From an uncultured Bacteroidales bacterium (lineage in GTDB: Bacteria; Bacteroidota; Bacteroidia; Bacteroidales; Bacteroidaceae), in assembly GCA_902783615.1 (NCBI GenBank), contig CACZRQ010000110.1:1-6638 (forward strand): a stretch of 6,638 bases of DNA. Direction: 5' to 3'. The notes below the pieces were generated by a model that was not told the DNA's origin, ran no database searches, and saw only the letters and a program-made list of their open reading frames with translations. Shown here in pieces: positions 5,775 to 6,638 of the stretch. Numbering within the stretch: position 1 is the stretch's first letter; each line of letters starts with the position of its first letter. Made by a program: the position numbers and the translations under genes.

Positions 5775-6638
5775 ATGCCTGTAAGATTAAATAAAGTAAC
5801 AAGAGATTTGAACGTAGGTATCAGCACCGCCGTAGAATACCTCAGAAAAAAGGGATATGAGGTGGAAGAAAATCCTAACGCCAAAATCACCGACGAGCAG
5901 TTTGACTTGCTTCGTCAGGAGTTTAGCACCGACAAGGCGTTGAAGGCGAAGTCTGATCAGTTCATTCTCGGTAGAAAGGAAAAAGACAAGGATAAGGTGA
6001 AGAAACCTGCCGTTGCCATCAAAGGCTATGAACCTGCCCCAGAGAAAGCAAAGCAGACGTTCAAGCCAATCGGCAAGATTGACCTCGACTCAGTGGGTAA
6101 ACCTGCCAAGCAGACAAGCAAGGTAGAGGTTACACCTACAGAAACCACACCCGCTCAGGTGGATAAGAAGCCACAGGATGAGCCTGTCAATAAACCAGCT
6201 GACAAGCCTGTTGAGATTGAAGAACCAAAACAGGTGGTGACTACAGAACCAGCCACAACTCCTGAGAAACCGAAAGTGGAGGTTAAGGAACAGGCCGAAG
6301 TTCAACCGCAGAAGAAGGCTGAACCTCAAGAGCAGACAATGCCAAAGGCTCAGCAACCTGCCGAGCAACAGACCAAGGTTCAGGATCAGAAGAAACCTGC
6401 TGCTAACACACCAGAAACAAAGCCTGCTTCTAATCCGCAGAAGCAAAGTGCAACTCGCGAAGATGCCAATAACGACGGCATTTTCCGACTGAAGACCGAT
6501 GTGAAGGTAAGCAAGCTGAATGTGGTAGGTCACGTAGATCTCGATCAGCTTAACACTTCTACCCGCCCCAAGAAAAAGAGTAAGGAGGAGAAGAAGAAGG
6601 AACGCGATGAGCGCGAGAAGCAACGCCAGAGCCAGCGT
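5775..6638 (+). CDS. infB: Translation initiation factor IF-2, N-terminal part (3' end outside window)
   Basis: The frame runs open from the ATG at 5775 to the last base, giving 288 codons with no stop. IF-2 is the GTPase that brings formyl-Met-tRNA to the 30S subunit and promotes subunit joining; its G domain and tRNA-binding domains lie beyond the window. What is visible is an IF2_N-type helical domain (residues 1-55, MPVRLNKVTRDLNVGISTAV then EYLRKKGYEVEENPNAKI), and a long disordered-looking linker rich in Lys, Pro, Glu, Gln and Thr (about 70-235). A conserved-looking block follows (IFRLKTDVKVSKLNVVGHVD, then LDQLN), and finally a highly basic Lys/Glu/Arg stretch (265-288). Low-complexity linkers are normal in this family and vary in length. 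The start is chosen because MPVRLNKV is the expected Bacteroidetes IF-2 beginning and it follows nusA by 24 nt; AAAAGAAAGAAAGA upstream is purine-rich but not a classical Shine-Dalgarno. The identification rests on the N-terminal domain plus operon order. Confidence 0.93.
   Translation, partial: MPVRLNKVTRDLNVGISTAVEYLRKKGYEVEENPNAKITDEQFDLLRQEFSTDKALKAKSDQFILGRKEKDKDKVKKPAVAIKGYEPAPEKAKQTFKPIGKIDLDSVGKPAKQTSKVEVTPTETTPAQVDKKPQDEPVNKPADKPVEIEEPKQVVTTEPATTPEKPKVEVKEQAEVQPQKKAEPQEQTMPKAQQPAEQQTKVQDQKKPAANTPETKPASNPQKQSATREDANNDGIFRLKTDVKVSKLNVVGHVDLDQLNTSTRPKKKSKEEKKKERDEREKQRQSQR

Noticed and set aside
6090..6623. Minus-strand open frame with an extremely leucine-rich, membrane-like translation.
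   Set aside because: It is the mirror of the Lys/Glu/Gln-rich IF-2 linker: AAG, GAG and CAG codons read backwards give Leu codons. The plus-strand frame is a known gene.

Overview
This window looks like an ordinary chromosomal segment from a member of the Bacteroidales, probably a Prevotella-type (Prevotellaceae) bacterium. The phylum call rests on three things. Two promoter sites match the Bacteroidetes consensus (TTTG, about 19-21 bp, TAnnTTTG). The starts lack clear Shine-Dalgarno sequences and sit behind A/T-rich leaders. The proteins also have Bacteroidetes-type features: a RimP with a GSAGLGQP motif, a short NusA without the C-terminal acidic repeats of E. coli, and a pyruvate phosphate dikinase longer than the clostridial enzyme. 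The genus is an impression only. No mobile element, CRISPR array, tRNA or rRNA is visible.

Layout: (1) positions 1-906 (+) hold the 3' part of a membrane-anchored HD-domain phosphohydrolase of the 7TM-HD/PgpH type, a likely cyclic-di-AMP phosphodiesterase. (2) Positions 907-979 hold a strong hairpin between two convergent genes, most likely a shared terminator. (3) Positions 980-3763 (-) hold a complete ppdK, which interconverts pyruvate and phosphoenolpyruvate. (4) Positions 3764-4011 are an A/T-rich divergent promoter region, with a -7 box for ppdK on one strand and a full -33/-7 promoter for rimP on the other. Between the rimP promoter and the rimP start lies a GC-rich hairpin followed by seven T residues, which looks like an attenuator. 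(5) Positions 4012-6638 (+) hold rimP, nusA and the first 288 codons of infB. They are tightly spaced and almost certainly one operon.

The right half is the conserved translation/transcription operon: RimP matures the 30S subunit, NusA controls RNA polymerase pausing, termination and antitermination, and IF2 places initiator tRNA on the ribosome. The left half is unrelated, covering nucleotide second-messenger turnover and central carbon metabolism. I see no previously undescribed multi-gene system here. The most interesting item is the terminator-like hairpin in the rimP-nusA-infB leader, which could make expression of a transcription-termination factor depend on termination itself.
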